In this document: positions 52,140 to 64,000 of the stretch, one piece after another | Position numbering within the stretch: position 1 is the stretch's first letter | How the letters are laid out: each line of letters opens with the position of its first letter | Assembly: GCF_002443255.2 (NCBI RefSeq) | Contig: NW_019211456.1 | Location: 40,997,435-41,061,434 of the forward strand | Direction: 5' to 3' | From: Varroa destructor | Taxonomy: Eukaryota; Arthropoda; Arachnida; Mesostigmata; Varroidae | DNA: 64,000 nt | The notes under the pieces: model-generated | Database searches by the model: none | The model's input: the letters and a program-made list of their open reading frames with translations, nothing else | What the model was told of the DNA's origin: nothing | Position numbers and translations under genes: made by a program

Positions 52140-53820
52140 CAGACTGTTGATGGAAACAGCCGACCAGCTGGACATCTATCAGTGGCCAGGTCATCCAGAT
52201 GCTTTGGAGGAGGCATCACTGGTTTGTACGCGTGCGTGTTTCGGAAGCTGAAAAGAGACAACATCGAAACGATAAAGGCAAACAAGTTTGTAACAGCAGC
52301 ACCAGCAGTAGCCTGTAATTGCGAATATCGTGCTCGGAATGTGAGCTGCTTCATATTTGACGTCGATTTCGCTAGCGGCGGCGGCGGCGGCGGCATATAA
52401 TAGCGAACTGCCATAGCAGCTGCCGCTGCATGCCGCTCGTTGCTGGCAGTTTTCTCGCTGTTACGGTAGAGGCCAATGCAGACAACAGCAGCAGTAGCAG
52501 ACCAACTAAAGCCTTAGATGCTTGTCTGTCGATTTGTTAGACAACACTACAGCCATTATCAATATTAAGATCATGATCAGGGGACGACTGCGAATGTGTT
52601 GTGCTCGCTATGGAAGCTTACGTCAGGGTCGTGGTGTTCCTCCACGGCTCGAGAAAGTCACAACGACGGCTGCTTCCATCAGCACTAACAGCAGTCGCGT
52701 TCGTCACAGCACACATCACCGCTTTGGCATTGTCATCAGTAAAAGGCGTCACTAAAGGTATTGCTACAATTAAAATACATAATCATCCCAAGCAGTAGGA
52801 TTGTCCTGATCACCATCATCATCGTAGACATCTCCACCTCTACGAACATAGGACTTGTTTGAGGGTAAAGGAGATAACAACCCTGCCGCCGCTGCCAGCA
52901 CGGTTCCGGCTTCCATTAGTGGCATCAACCACTGCAATGTCGCTACGAGGCCCTTTAGGGCATCAACACTCAATCACGGCAACGATAGCAGCAGAAGCAA
53001 TTTTGAGCACGTCTTACCACTCAGAGTGATGTATTATATCGTAGTACAGATTCGACTAGCTTTTGCAACCAGCAAGATTTCTCCATAATGCAGGCGCGTG
53101 TCGACTTTGCGTATATTACTTACTGTATAATGGCGCAATTGATCCGCATAAAATGCTAATACGCTCCTGTGATTGTTCAGCTGCTGTTTTTCTATTAGTA
53201 TTGTTCTTAATGGGCGTCGTCGGTGCCGGCGACTTTCGCCTTTGGTGAACGCACCGACAGTAACGTGCAAAAGACCGTCAATATCTTGCTGCTCGCGTTT
53301 GCGCTTTGGGGACCTGTCGCTCTCGACGCCTGAGTACACCTCTGAATTCGCTTTCTGTCGGCAATACGTCATACGAGCATTAACTGATCTTTGCCGTCGT
53401 TCTTTGCTCTTCTGCAGCGGCAGCAGCAACAATGACGACGACGACGACAACAAAGAGCCTTTTATTTATTATATAGTACTTGTACCGCTACCATTACAAG
53501 ATTACACCACTACCACATGGAAGGCTTCCTTGCCTCTTCGGCTCCCTCAGTCCTTCTGTCTAAACGTGCTGTCCTAAACGTCATGAAGGCTCTTACTACG
53601 TGTTTCAGTGTTGCTTCTGCAGTCTTATCCACAGCTGCCTGTTATAGCCGTCGGCCTTCAACTTGACTTTGGTGAACTGGTGCTTTATGGTTGTCCTCGA
53701 CTCGTGAACTATTGTTGGCAACAGAAGCCATGCGCCGCTGCGGCTGATGCGGCAGTACTCAAAAGCAGACAAGTGAGTAAGCGGGCGTCTAGGTACCTAT
53801 GCTTCATTATAGCACAACGC

Positions 53821-53824
<4 letters not shown>

Positions 53825-53861
<37 letters not shown>
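53825..53861. repeat. (AT)18 microsatellite
   Basis: Thirty-seven bases of uninterrupted AT. Confidence 0.95.
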
Positions 53862-53863
<2 letters not shown>

Positions 53864-56800
53864 TATACATTATCCTGGATAAAAATACACTAACTGCTTT
53901 TACTGCTGCTGCAGCAGCATCCGCAGTGATGTCGGCTTTCGCTAGCGGCTAGCTACTTTGATGCTTTCCTGTTTTTGGTTGGCAGGCTGCCGGTCGCCCC
54001 TTCAAAAAAAAGATTTCAAGAGCAAAATGAGACGAGATTGACGATTGCCTATCAGCAGCGTTGGCGGTAGCAGTAGCAGTTGGCGGCGCCATCGCCTTTG
54101 TCGTCGTCGTTCGCGTCACGGCCGTTCAGTCAGTACAGAGAGCCAAACTGACTGGCACTTGAATGCAAAGAAAAGCTGATGACAGCAGAACGGTCCAAGT
54201 TCACTTTTAAAGTTTAAAAAGAAACAACGACGGAGATCGTCAGGGGGTAACAACAAATGGTGTGGCGGCCACACAAAGAGGAGCGTGAGCCGTAACGGTT
54301 GTGGCAGGCCGAGAAAAGATGTGCGCGCTTTCATAGGCAACAGGGTAAACCGTCAGATATTCAGCGCCGGCGACAAGCCTTTGGCCAAAGTTACCCCGTC
54401 GATCCAGAACAGTCAGATCGGTGGCCACCGGGGAGAAGGCATCAATACACCAAGTACGGAACAACGTGCCGGATGCACGAGCAACGCGCAGCAGTGGCTA
54501 AGGTAGCGGCCGACAGAGAGGACTCGGACGTTTTTTGCGAACGCGGAAGTGCAATAGTCGTTCCACTGGTAGATGTTGACACACGCATACTCGCACGCAT
54601 GTCCAGAAGAGGATCAGGTTTTTTGCTGCCAGCCACTATACATGACGACCTGCAAATCAACTCTAGCTAGCTAATAAACGAACAAAGGCTATTTATCACC
54701 ACCAACATGCCAGTCCCAGTGGGCGCGGCTACGTTAGCGCCAGCGAGGCCATAGACTGTGGTTGCTGCGGTAACAGTGACAGCTGCTGTGGTGGTTAATG
54801 ACCGAGCTGCAATAACGAGAAAGGACCAGTAGTAATAGGCAGCGGTAAACTGTTGCTGTTTTTTTTTCTACCTTTCGGCAATTCGACGAGAGCGGGATCA
54901 CATTAAAGTTGGAATCAACAACGCATTACTAACAACGATTAGTTGAGTAACTAGGCTACGGCGGGCGTTCATCGTGGTGGCCTGTCGTTGCTGCTGAATT
55001 AACACTGGGTTATTTCCACGTAATTTTACGTTAACCGTTTGCCGCCGTACGCGGCGATGAAGCAGAGGCATCGGCGACGCCAGTAGCAGCGAGGAACAAA
55101 GAAACACTACACGCTATTGACCAGATAGACAAACGCTAAGCGGTGGTGCTACCAGTGTTTAGGACACTGCTGCCGTCATTGTTGTTGTTCATACCGATCA
55201 TTGTCATACTCACTATGGGGTTAACTAGCCGTTAATTGTTTACAGGTACTTAGTGCTTGTTTTGTTGGTGTTGCTGGCGACGGTAATCAGGCCAACTGAC
55301 GCAGGCCAGTTAGCCATAGTTGGCAATGGCTCAGCTGCCAGTTTATTCCTGCCTGGCAAGGTGTACATAAAATTCAGCTTGGACAATAACAACAAAGCAT
55401 TAAACGCGGCAAAAGCCGCAGTATCAACATCAGCAGCTCAGACAGTCAGCACTGCTCTTCTACAACAGTTCTGCGCAATTTTAGAACAGCAACGGCAGTC
55501 ATCAAGAGGCAAAAAACCTATTAATTATTGCAAATGAAATCTTAAATTTAAGCCTTAATACGCTTAGTCTCTTTGATGTGCAGAATGTTCGCGCTCTCTC
55601 GTAAATCGGCCATTTCTTCAGCACGGACTTTTCGGTCGACACGTTTTATTTAGATACAAAATATTCGTGTAAATGCAATGTTAAAAGTATCAAACAAATA
55701 GTCGTATGCAGAGTTATATGTACAACAATGTTCCTTTATTCAGACGTAAAAGCGCCTTATTCACGACCCTACAAGAAGTACGCAGACAAAATGCGCCGCG
55801 CTCGTTGATAACCTGTGTCTACGTGTCCGCACGTGTGTCGATTTTGATAACTGTTACGCAACTGCTGATCGGAAACGGAAGTAGACCCCTAAGTGCTAAT
55901 ATCTAGATGAGTTTTACAAACATAGGTCTGCCGCCGGCACTATCACGATTATCGTAGCGAGTACCATGGCTGCCGCTAACAAACATGGCACTAACTGGCC
56001 AGTGCGTGCCATCGTGTGCCCAAGTGGCTGCACGTGAATGTATGTGCGTGTGACTGCCGCAAAACGTAGTCCTAACGAGTTGAACAGTTACTAATTTCCC
56101 TTATCGCACGCAGCGAACTTACCTACCTAGGTTGACTACCAAACTGCCAGAGTCTTGAATTTTTAGGCAGACATCGCAAAACAGGTCTTCATTGCCCACT
56201 ATGACTACAACAGCAAGCGGTAGCGATTGGTCCGATAGTGAGTGCGGTTTCGGCGTTGGCGGAGAAAACGGGGTCGTGACGCTAATTACAACACTCCAAA
56301 AGTTTAATGTAATAATAACAACAACCACGACAACAATGAGCGCAAGAATTATTGCTACTTGTAGCTAGTCTGGCAGCGATAACATTCCGTCAGTCGAACT
56401 GATCGCCGTTACCATAAACGAAATGAAGAGGACCAATTAATTAGCTGACTGCAGCCGCCGCTGCTGAGCTAGACCAGCAGCAACAGTGACAACAGCAGCA
56501 GCAGCAGCAGTAGTAATCTGGCAGCTACAGAACGACGCGTCGCTTCGACTCCTTGTCTAATAAACAAGCCATCCCGTCAGTCGGTGGGCGTCGATCACGA
56601 ACTAGCAGCCAGTTCGCGTTTTGCGTTTGCGCCTGCTACGCTACATTTGGGCTGAGCAGAGTTTCTCCCTGTACTTGCAATTTCTCGCTGCTTAACGAAA
56701 AGCGCCAGCAGCGCGGACGACAGCATCAGGCAGCGTCATTTTGCCATTTCAGACCGTTGCTACGGTACTGTGGCGGCCAAAGATATCTTTTTTGCATTTG

Positions 56801-58446
56801 CGCAACCAACCCAGGTACAACACAGCGAACGGCTTCTCTGTCGACGCGCGTGAGCTCAGTTCAGCCGTTCGAAAAAATAGATCGGTTCGTTTTTAGCCTA
56901 ACTAACTAGCTACTCGTACTAGCTGCTGCGGAATGATCAGGCTAGCGCCGCCTAGGAGGACGATACTAATAACAGGACAGTCGAATACGGTTCGACGAAG
57001 TCAATACGTCAGTCTGTGCGACCCCGATGACAGATTGGAATCAGCCAAGGAACCAGCTGACGAGGAGTGGCTGAGCTTCGCGCACGTACCGCAGGCAACA
57101 GTTGAACAGCAACAGACAGCCACTACAGCAGCAACAGCATTTGATTTAGAGAATAGGAAAGACACGACGGCCTGCTTGTGATGCATACCGTATTTCGTCT
57201 GTATATGTTTGTATAGTTGCGTATGCCGGCAACGTTTCGTCAGCTCGATCCATCGCGTAACAGTGAGACTAAGACGAGCGGATACTAAGAGTGTTTGCGC
57301 GCCACAGAGAAAGATATAGCAAGGAATTTATCATACTCATAGATACAGACCGACACTTCGTCTATAGAAACAGTATATGTGCACTTCGCTTTAGCAAGTG
57401 CTAGATATATATATATATCTGTCTACGTACGCCAGCAATAGTAATGTATTACTGCAGCCCACGATAGTTAAAATGATAACAATCAACTTGACAACTTGGT
57501 GCTTCTAACGCCAACGGGAGCGACGGCGCTGATGATGACGCTGACGATATGAACGCAAATTCTAGATTATTAACACTAACAATATGTTATACGATACGTG
57601 TCAAGTGTGGACGGATGGTAAAGTACGAGAAACGCAAGCCAAACATGTGCAGACTGTAAGCAATTGATAATAATATTCAACTGTACCATATCGAAGTGGT
57701 GTGAGAAGGAAGATAAGCCAACAACACACCGAAACAATATTTGCTGCGTCAACGCAGTCATCACCGTCCCAGTTGACGCCGCCAACAATGCAGCATTGAC
57801 TAACCGCAATGTGTGATGACTGCAGCCCCTGCGCGTAGGCAATGTGAAATACTGACAAATCACCGTTGCCCACTATGAACTGTAGTAATAATAACAATAA
57901 CAGAGGCGTCTGCTGTCTATTGCTCACAGACGGACCGGAAACAACAACAATAACAGTATAGCCAATGAGAACTGGATTGAAGAACCGACTCTTGCGAAAC
58001 GGCTAAAGCCATTCCTTCAAACGCCAGTTCATATTATTGTATTTCTATCTTTGCACAATGTACGAGCAAGCCACGTATGCATAAAAACGCAGCACTGAAC
58101 GAGCTTTTCTTTCACGTCTCCTAGTTTCTAGGTCTAGACGCCACAGTTCTGCTCCATAGAAGTATGCACAATGTAGCGGTTGTATCATGATACAGTGAGG
58201 CTTCTTCGGTCCGTCGAGCGAGAGGTGGCGGTGATGGGGATATAGATCCCCTTCTTCGGGGGATAGAAGGGGCGAATGAAGGAGAAAGGACCGGTATAGG
58301 GTGCCGGCACAGGGCAACACCAAGCTCATCTCAGCATCAAGCAAGGTTTTGATGTGTGTGGAGCGCCGGCTGCAGGCTTTGAGGGGTTAGATTGGACATA
58401 GGGCCCTGAACTGAAAGGAGACGGGCCCGTTGACTTACCGTCTTAT

Positions 58447-58464
58447 CCACCAGATGGCGCCACT
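58447..58464 (+). promoter_or_regulatory. CTCF-like insulator motif
   Basis: CCACCAGATGGCGCCACT agrees with the animal CTCF core (CCASYAGRKGGCRS) at essentially every position, and with the fly form AGATGGCGCC. It lies in non-coding DNA upstream of sestrin, 2.4 kb from the possible first coding exon. Binding is not shown by the motif alone. Confidence 0.5.
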
Positions 58465-60840
58465 GAACGCTGATGCAAGTTTCCGCAATATCAGAGCCGC
58501 CCGGCCAGGAGTCAACCCCAGTTTACTCGACCCCAAACAAGCAGGAAGCCGGAGCAAACAACTGCTCGAAGCTCGCTGGTGTAGCGTCGAAAAGCTCCAC
58601 GACGCCCGTCCAAATAACAAGTACTAACGATGGAAAGAAAGCAACGAATGGACGTATAGCGACAGGAAAGCTATTGGCGGAAGATTTAAGAAAATTGATC
58701 TCGCGCTTAACAAATTGTTACCTAGATTTAATTGGCACCATGCGAAGAAGCGGCCAGCTATTTGCTGTTCCATTGGTACTAATAGCGGTAATAATGAACG
58801 TAGGTAAAGATAGTCATGCTCGGCGATTATTTGCTTCTACTACAAACTCTTTGTTGGATTCGCTGCTCATGACATGAGCTGGACGTTGCCGAACGCCACA
58901 GTAAATAGCAAAATACAAACAATTGACAGAGCTATGGCGTGCAACAATCGCATGGTAACAACATCTATTGATGCTGTTGACTTTTCTTTAGGAATAAATT
59001 GGTTTAATTAGCTAGTCTAGGCAAAGTTCAAATTTTAGAGTAGCACAAATAACAGCGATATTGGCACCTACCGAACGCTAACTACTGAGTGGATGTCATT
59101 AAAAATTCAATTTGGACGACTAAGTATAGAAAAAAAAAAAAAGAGCCAATAACACTGGCAGATCATTGCGAATCCTTCACACTTTAAGGGAAGACTAATA
59201 CCGCTCGCGATTTTATATAAATACCCATTCCTACATTCCTTTTCTGTCTGTCATGCGGTTTTTTTGATGTGCGGTTCTTGACAGCGGGTTGAACGCTGAC
59301 GGAAATCGTTTTCAAGTATAAAACATGAGACACCCACAAGGCAGAGACACTGATCTCGAAAAACAATGCAGGCAACGTCACGTATTTTATATAGACATAT
59401 ATATATACACCTGCGTCTGTCTGCGGCATAACTGCCGAAGTGTGTCCTATAACCGATACCAATAGCATCGTTACGAATTATAGTGTCTCCGCCATCATCG
59501 CCAGCCATCGCAAGAACAGCGTAAGCATGATACGTATCGAACAGTTTCACTGAACGCTTCGAGTGTTTTGACTAGCAGCATATAGAAACAATTAGCTTGC
59601 ACGGCAGACGTGGATAACTCAAATATATTTATTAAGTAGAATCACGGCTAGTTAACCGTCCGGCCTGGAACGAGTTCATCGCTGCTGGTGCTCTTGCTGT
59701 TTTTTCTTTGATTGTTTGTGGGGCTGCTGCCATTGGCGTTGCTTTTGCGGTAGCTGTTTGCTGGACAGTGAGCAGCGGTCGCCGGTTGCCAAGGTCAGAA
59801 TACCGGCGAACACTTCGGCTGCACTAGAAGCAAACAGCTTCGATTGGTACGGCAGCTGCGACAATAACCAACGGCTGGCAGTTGCTAAGACAAGCAAGCG
59901 ACGAGCTTCTAAATGCCGGTACCACACACTCATCGTTGTATGTACGTTGATAAAGTAAAAGTATCCTGCACGCTGTTAACGAGCTGTGTTTACTATAAGC
60001 TAGTCAGGTACGATCAACATCGGTAAAAGTATCAGTGTTATTTTTAATGATATCAGTAGCTCTAATAGTGGCATAGTGACAGTCAGCTGCAGCTACAGCA
60101 GCAGCCACAGTCGTTGTAATCGTTAGACACCAATCGGTTGACACGAAATAACCATCATAGCCAAATCGAACGACGTTCGATCGTCAAAACTGGCAGATTA
60201 GATGGACCAGGCGAGGCGGTGCGAGACGAAACGGAACGGTTGAACTAGCTTTCAGCCAGGCAGCAAAGATGCTTGAAGATGCTGCCACTGAAGTTAGCAG
60301 TCGGTAACTATGTTCGCGCATAAAATACATAATCGAACACAGACCAAGTTGGTAGTCTCTAGGTAAGAGACTTCCTAGAGAAATGTTCATATATGTCAAG
60401 GTGACTGAAAGAGAAATTGCAATCGAAATATAAAATACAAAATTCACTCGTTTGATCGTCAGCTGCGTGACAATTCGCCTCTCAGATCGACACCATAATA
60501 ATGGCGGCGCTGGCATTAGTATGTAACATAAAGTAATATAACAAACACGATTCGTAATCACTCCAACGAGTGAAACAGTAACCAGCTTAGCTAAATAGAA
60601 CAAAATGGATTATCGCGTTGGCCAACGTCGCCGTTTGACCACCAAAGCGAAACTTCAGAGTGGTCCCTGCCCCTTCGTATATTATCCATTGAATTAAGTC
60701 GTTTGTTCTATTATGCTTTCTCTGTATATACGTATACAATAATCCGGACTTTTCACTCAGTTGAGAACGAACCAATAGTGAGACAAGAGAAAAAGATAAC
60801 ACCCGAAATAAACACTATTACAAAACGCAAAGACACTCAC

Positions 60841-60861
60841 GTTTCTGACGATCTGTCCCAT
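60841..60861 (-). CDS. Possible first coding exon of sestrin
   Basis: The minus strand reads ATG and six further codons (MGQIVRN), then a consensus donor AAC|GTGAGT. The phase (0) matches the sestrin exon starting at 50301, so the joined N-terminus would be [15 protein letters not shown], giving 469 residues in total (human SESN2 480). A phase match occurs by chance one time in three, and the N-terminal 'F-I-P' segment of vertebrate sestrins is absent. Another exon may therefore be the true start. Confidence 0.3.
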
Positions 60862-63800
60862 GTCTGAAGGTATGATGTGATAGTATGGTATAATCCAGTA
60901 AAGGCGAAGTCACGAACAAAAAGATCTTGCTTTTTAGGTATCTCGTCTCCGCCGGGGAGGCGAAATCGACGCCTGGGGACGGATGAAGGCACAAATCAAC
61001 TGCTTTTATTGAGCAGTAGTAGAGTCGCGCGGCTGGTGTTTTTACACGCGATGGATTTTTGTAGATGAAGTGACACGATGCTGTTCACTCTTCGTAGGAT
61101 GTTTTTTGGTTGCTCCGTCGGACACGTTGTGGGGCTGTGGACTGTCGTGGGGGTATCCTAAACGAGCATCACAGTTCTGCTTCTTTCACGGGTGCTGCTA
61201 CAAAATATCGTTGGACTTTGTTATAATTTTCGGATAGATCCAAGCTACGCGCACTACACACTGGTAAGTTGGCAATAATTAAAGCTAGATTTGGATTGGC
61301 TTTGCCGGCTTGCTTGGGCGTCTTGGCTACGCTCGACGCGACGATTTAGCCTTATTTTCACTTCGCAGCTCCACTCTACAAGAACATCTTTGCAACTGGC
61401 CTCGCCAATCAGCTGCTCGAACGACTATCCCTCACGAGCGAGGGTCAATCGGGCCCTTTCCAGTCATTTAACCAATAGTGATGTGGCGCTGACTCCAACA
61501 GCGCCGTCTGGATTCGGAGAGGGTCGCGTCGAGCCGGCAGTTTGCACGCCAGAGTAACACCTGCATTCGGGCTGCGACCGCCGTCGGGTGCGCACGCCCA
61601 AGGGACTGTTCATCGGCGTTGTCCCTCTGTTAGCTAGTAGAGCTCAGCGTCAAGCTGCCGTTGGCATCGTTTCGGCTAAACGACAACGGGGCTTCGATTC
61701 GAGCTACTCCGGACGAAATGTTAGGGCAAAATTATGATCTTGGATACTCAACAGTTACTGCAAGTTTTGTTGTTAGTTGTTTCTGCTGAACCTGCTCTGT
61801 TGTTGTTGTTGCTCACGCTATTATTGAGATGCTCTTGCTGCTGTAGGAAACTCATTATTGCTAGGTCGCACGCAGTAGTTCTTGGTCAATAGTGGATACT
61901 CGGTCATGTATTCGAGGTATTACTTTGACTTAAGAGATCTGCTGCAGCTGCTGACGTCTAGCAGCGTTAAAGTGTTATCGTTGTTGTTGAAGCACAAGTT
62001 GTTGTTGTTGTTGTTGGTAGTGCCGTCATCAACTTCATCGCCGACCCAGGATAATATGACGGTAGCTGTACAGTGGGGTGCTGCTGCTGCTGCAATCCAG
62101 TTAGACTGTCAGATACGAGTCTATTGGCTTCATCGCTCTGATGTACCAGTTTCGGGGCTGGTAACGAAAATGCTAGTTCAGGGTCCGCAGTCCTCTGTTA
62201 GCTTTTTTGCAGTCTAAGCCATGCCATGCTCTGTATCAAGCGAAAATGTTGGTTGGCTAATGCACAGTAATCGCAGCAGTAGCTGCGTCCCGTTGGAGTC
62301 TACTGAAAACCATCCAACCAGATATACTGTTCCGTGCCAACATTTTTGTGAAACCTAGTACAGCCTAGACCCACCTACGAATCTCTGTCTAGAAGCTGGC
62401 TGACCTCGTATGCTGTTTCTCGCGCCTGTGGTTATTTGTCGGTAGAACGGGCAAGCTTTATCGGATGGTTGTGATGCTGAGTGGACAAGTATTACAACAC
62501 AATTCGTTCACACACATACGTACGCATGCCATTGGACACGGCAGATTAAAATGGATATATATATATATATATATATATAATAGGAGATTGGACCCCCACG
62601 CGATTGTTTCGACTGCAGTTTACTTCGCTGTCTCCCCAACTAAACAAATGCCAGTTCTTCCGTCCAAACTGTAGCTATAGCCTCATAGTATATGGTAAAG
62701 AGAGAGGAAGCGATAAAGGGATAATTCAGGCAGACTGATTTTCTGTTCTTCTGCGCACTCGCCCCAGGATATTATACCATACGTACACTATAGAATAGGA
62801 CTAACTTGTATGTATATGATATTGTGTGTGAATATGATAAAATAATGCAATAGATTATTGTCTGTCAGCTCGGTTCTACGTATCCTTTCATTCGGAGTGT
62901 TCCTGTGGACTGCTGCTGCTACTGCCATCGTCACAGTCACATGTGAAATAGTTGTGGCAACGACACCGGGGGCGGCTGAATGCTGTCCCACGGGTCATAA
63001 AAAAAATGTCCGCACCGACAACAACCCTGTGTCCGTCTGACGTTCTATCATACACTGACCTACAACCGCACCGGTCACTAATATATATTGTACTAATACA
63101 TATATATATATGTATATATTTTAATAGACACCTAGCTTGACCAGTTTTGCCATGATGGCCGGCCGACAACAACCGAGACACCCAAGCAGCGCTTCGTCTG
63201 CTGGCCGACCAGCTAGCAAGCGACCTACAAAGCAACTAATTCATCAGACATATCACGTTGACTTTTCCTTTGACGACGATTGGTAAAGCTGACATTACAG
63301 CTGCCGAATAGAAGCGACCGTCATTATAAAACGCTGCTCACGAAGAAAAGCATTGTGCGTCGACACGGCCATAGTCAGTGGCGCTATTGGAGCGTTACCA
63401 ACTGAACGGCAAGCGACTTCACGCGCATCAGCTAAAGCAGGACAGCATCGACGACAAGAGACCCAATGCTCCACTCCTACTGTGGCGGCCAGTACTGATA
63501 CAGACCTTCGTGAAGGTGGCGTTCCAGATGACGTGAATCAATTGATTTTCATTTGGAGCCGGACGGATGGACAGATCGGCTGACGTTTGACTCTAGCGTA
63601 ACTCTAGACAGCTTTTGTGTTCATGTCTATAGTCCTATGTCTCTATTGCTCCGTGTATTCTTGCTAGCTGGGCTTTAGGCGGCGGCAGCAAATGCAGTAG
63701 CTCTGCATCAGTTGTCTGCGTATTTCATTAGATGTATCACTGACCAACTGAATTAAGCATAAGTGGCCGGCAGAATTTGGCTGCAATTATGGAGCTAGGC

Positions 63801-64000
63801 AGAAACAGAGAACGTTGGGGGTATTTTTTTTTCAATGATTGTCATCAATTTTTTATATGCTGTTTTTTTCTGACGCAAATTATAGCGATACACCAAACTG
63901 TACACATAGTGTGTGCACCTGACCCCGTAGGTTGGTTCTTAACTTGTCCGATGTTGTTCTGCTATCAATTTATGTTACAGTGATAAGAATTTATTAATAC
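60862..64000. other. Non-coding stretch at the right edge, possible sestrin promoter region
   Basis: GC-richer patches at 60950-61150 and 61290-61700 would be promoter or 5' UTR of sestrin if the exon at 60841 is right. TTG and CTG repeats occur at about 61797-61850 and 61980-62095, and a (TA)n at 62555-62579. I recognise no coding exon. Confidence 0.35.

Larger units (their letters stand above)
50302..60840 (-). other. Probable large first intron or 5' region of sestrin
   Basis: No protein family is recognised on either strand. The stretch is rich in cryptic CAG, CAA and GTA repeats on the plus strand and in AT microsatellites. It has a more balanced base composition than 26-39 kb. The largest frames (for example 58473-58877 plus, 134 codons; 60184-60603 minus, 139 codons) carry no recognisable domain. 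If the seven-codon exon at 60841-60861 is real, all of this is one intron of about 10.5 kb. Confidence 0.35.

Noticed and set aside
54240..54670. Overlapping frames up to 123 codons on both strands
   Set aside because: Balanced base composition makes long chance frames likely; no family signature or splice context.
55236..55243. TTGTTTAC, a FOXO-type site in the putative sestrin intron
   Set aside because: An eight-base match is expected by chance about twice in 64 kb on two strands; sestrin regulation by FOXO elsewhere is not evidence for this site.
55253..55537. Frame with a secretory-signal-like hydrophobic start
   Set aside because: It has no ATG (starts at GTG), no supporting splice partner and no domain.
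58473..58877. 134-codon plus-strand frame beside the CTCF-like motif
   Set aside because: No recognisable domain, competing frames on both strands, and no in-phase splice evidence.
62451..62460. GGGCAAGCTT matching a p53 half-site upstream of sestrin
   Set aside because: A single degenerate half-site without a partner has no predictive value.

Overview
The window is nuclear DNA of an animal, most likely an arthropod. The genes are split by short GT-AG introns and intergenic DNA is AT-rich. The encoded proteins are recognisable metazoan housekeeping proteins: a tRNA isopentenyltransferase with a C-terminal zinc finger, RNase P p38, eIF5A and sestrin. A mite or other chelicerate is possible, but the sequence alone does not settle the species. 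No bacterial-type operon, CRISPR array, rRNA or convincing tRNA was found.

Layout. 1-8.4 kb is AT-rich and gene-poor. It holds the remnant of a mariner-type transposase (3540-3860, minus) and a 25-bp tandem triplication (5951-6025). 8456-9650 (+) is a three-exon gene for a 98-residue single-span protein that looks like a small mitochondrial complex I subunit. Tail-to-tail with it, 10220-12683 (-) is a five-exon gene for the L7Ae-family RNase P/MRP subunit p38. Head-to-head with that, 14544-18723 (+) is an eight-exon TRIT1/MOD5-type tRNA dimethylallyltransferase. 26382-26858 (+) is eIF5A in one coding exon, preceded by likely non-coding first exon(s). 26.9-39.4 kb is AT-rich with nothing I can support as a gene. 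48642-50301 (-) holds the two main coding exons of a sestrin; a possible tiny first coding exon lies about 10.5 kb upstream at 60841-60861.

From about 39.4 kb to the end the DNA changes character. Microsatellites (AT, TTG/CAA, CTG/CAG, TCA, CCG, CCCG) become very dense. Downstream of sestrin the plus strand is T-rich (TTG, TCA, TTA), whereas upstream of it the plus strand is rich in CAG/CAA. CTCF-like motifs lie near both sides of this domain (39440 and 58447).

How the genes relate. Two neighbours act on tRNA (RNase P subunit and i6A37 transferase), eIF5A acts in translation elongation, and sestrin reports leucine and stress to mTORC1. This looks like ordinary gene neighbourhood, not an operon or dedicated system. 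The most informative observations are in the sestrin: the leucine-pocket tryptophan is methionine, the catalytic-triad histidine is glutamate, and there is a 19-residue glutamine tract. The TRIT1 gene also has in-frame start codons that could give mitochondrial and cytosolic forms. I did not find a clearly new biological system.
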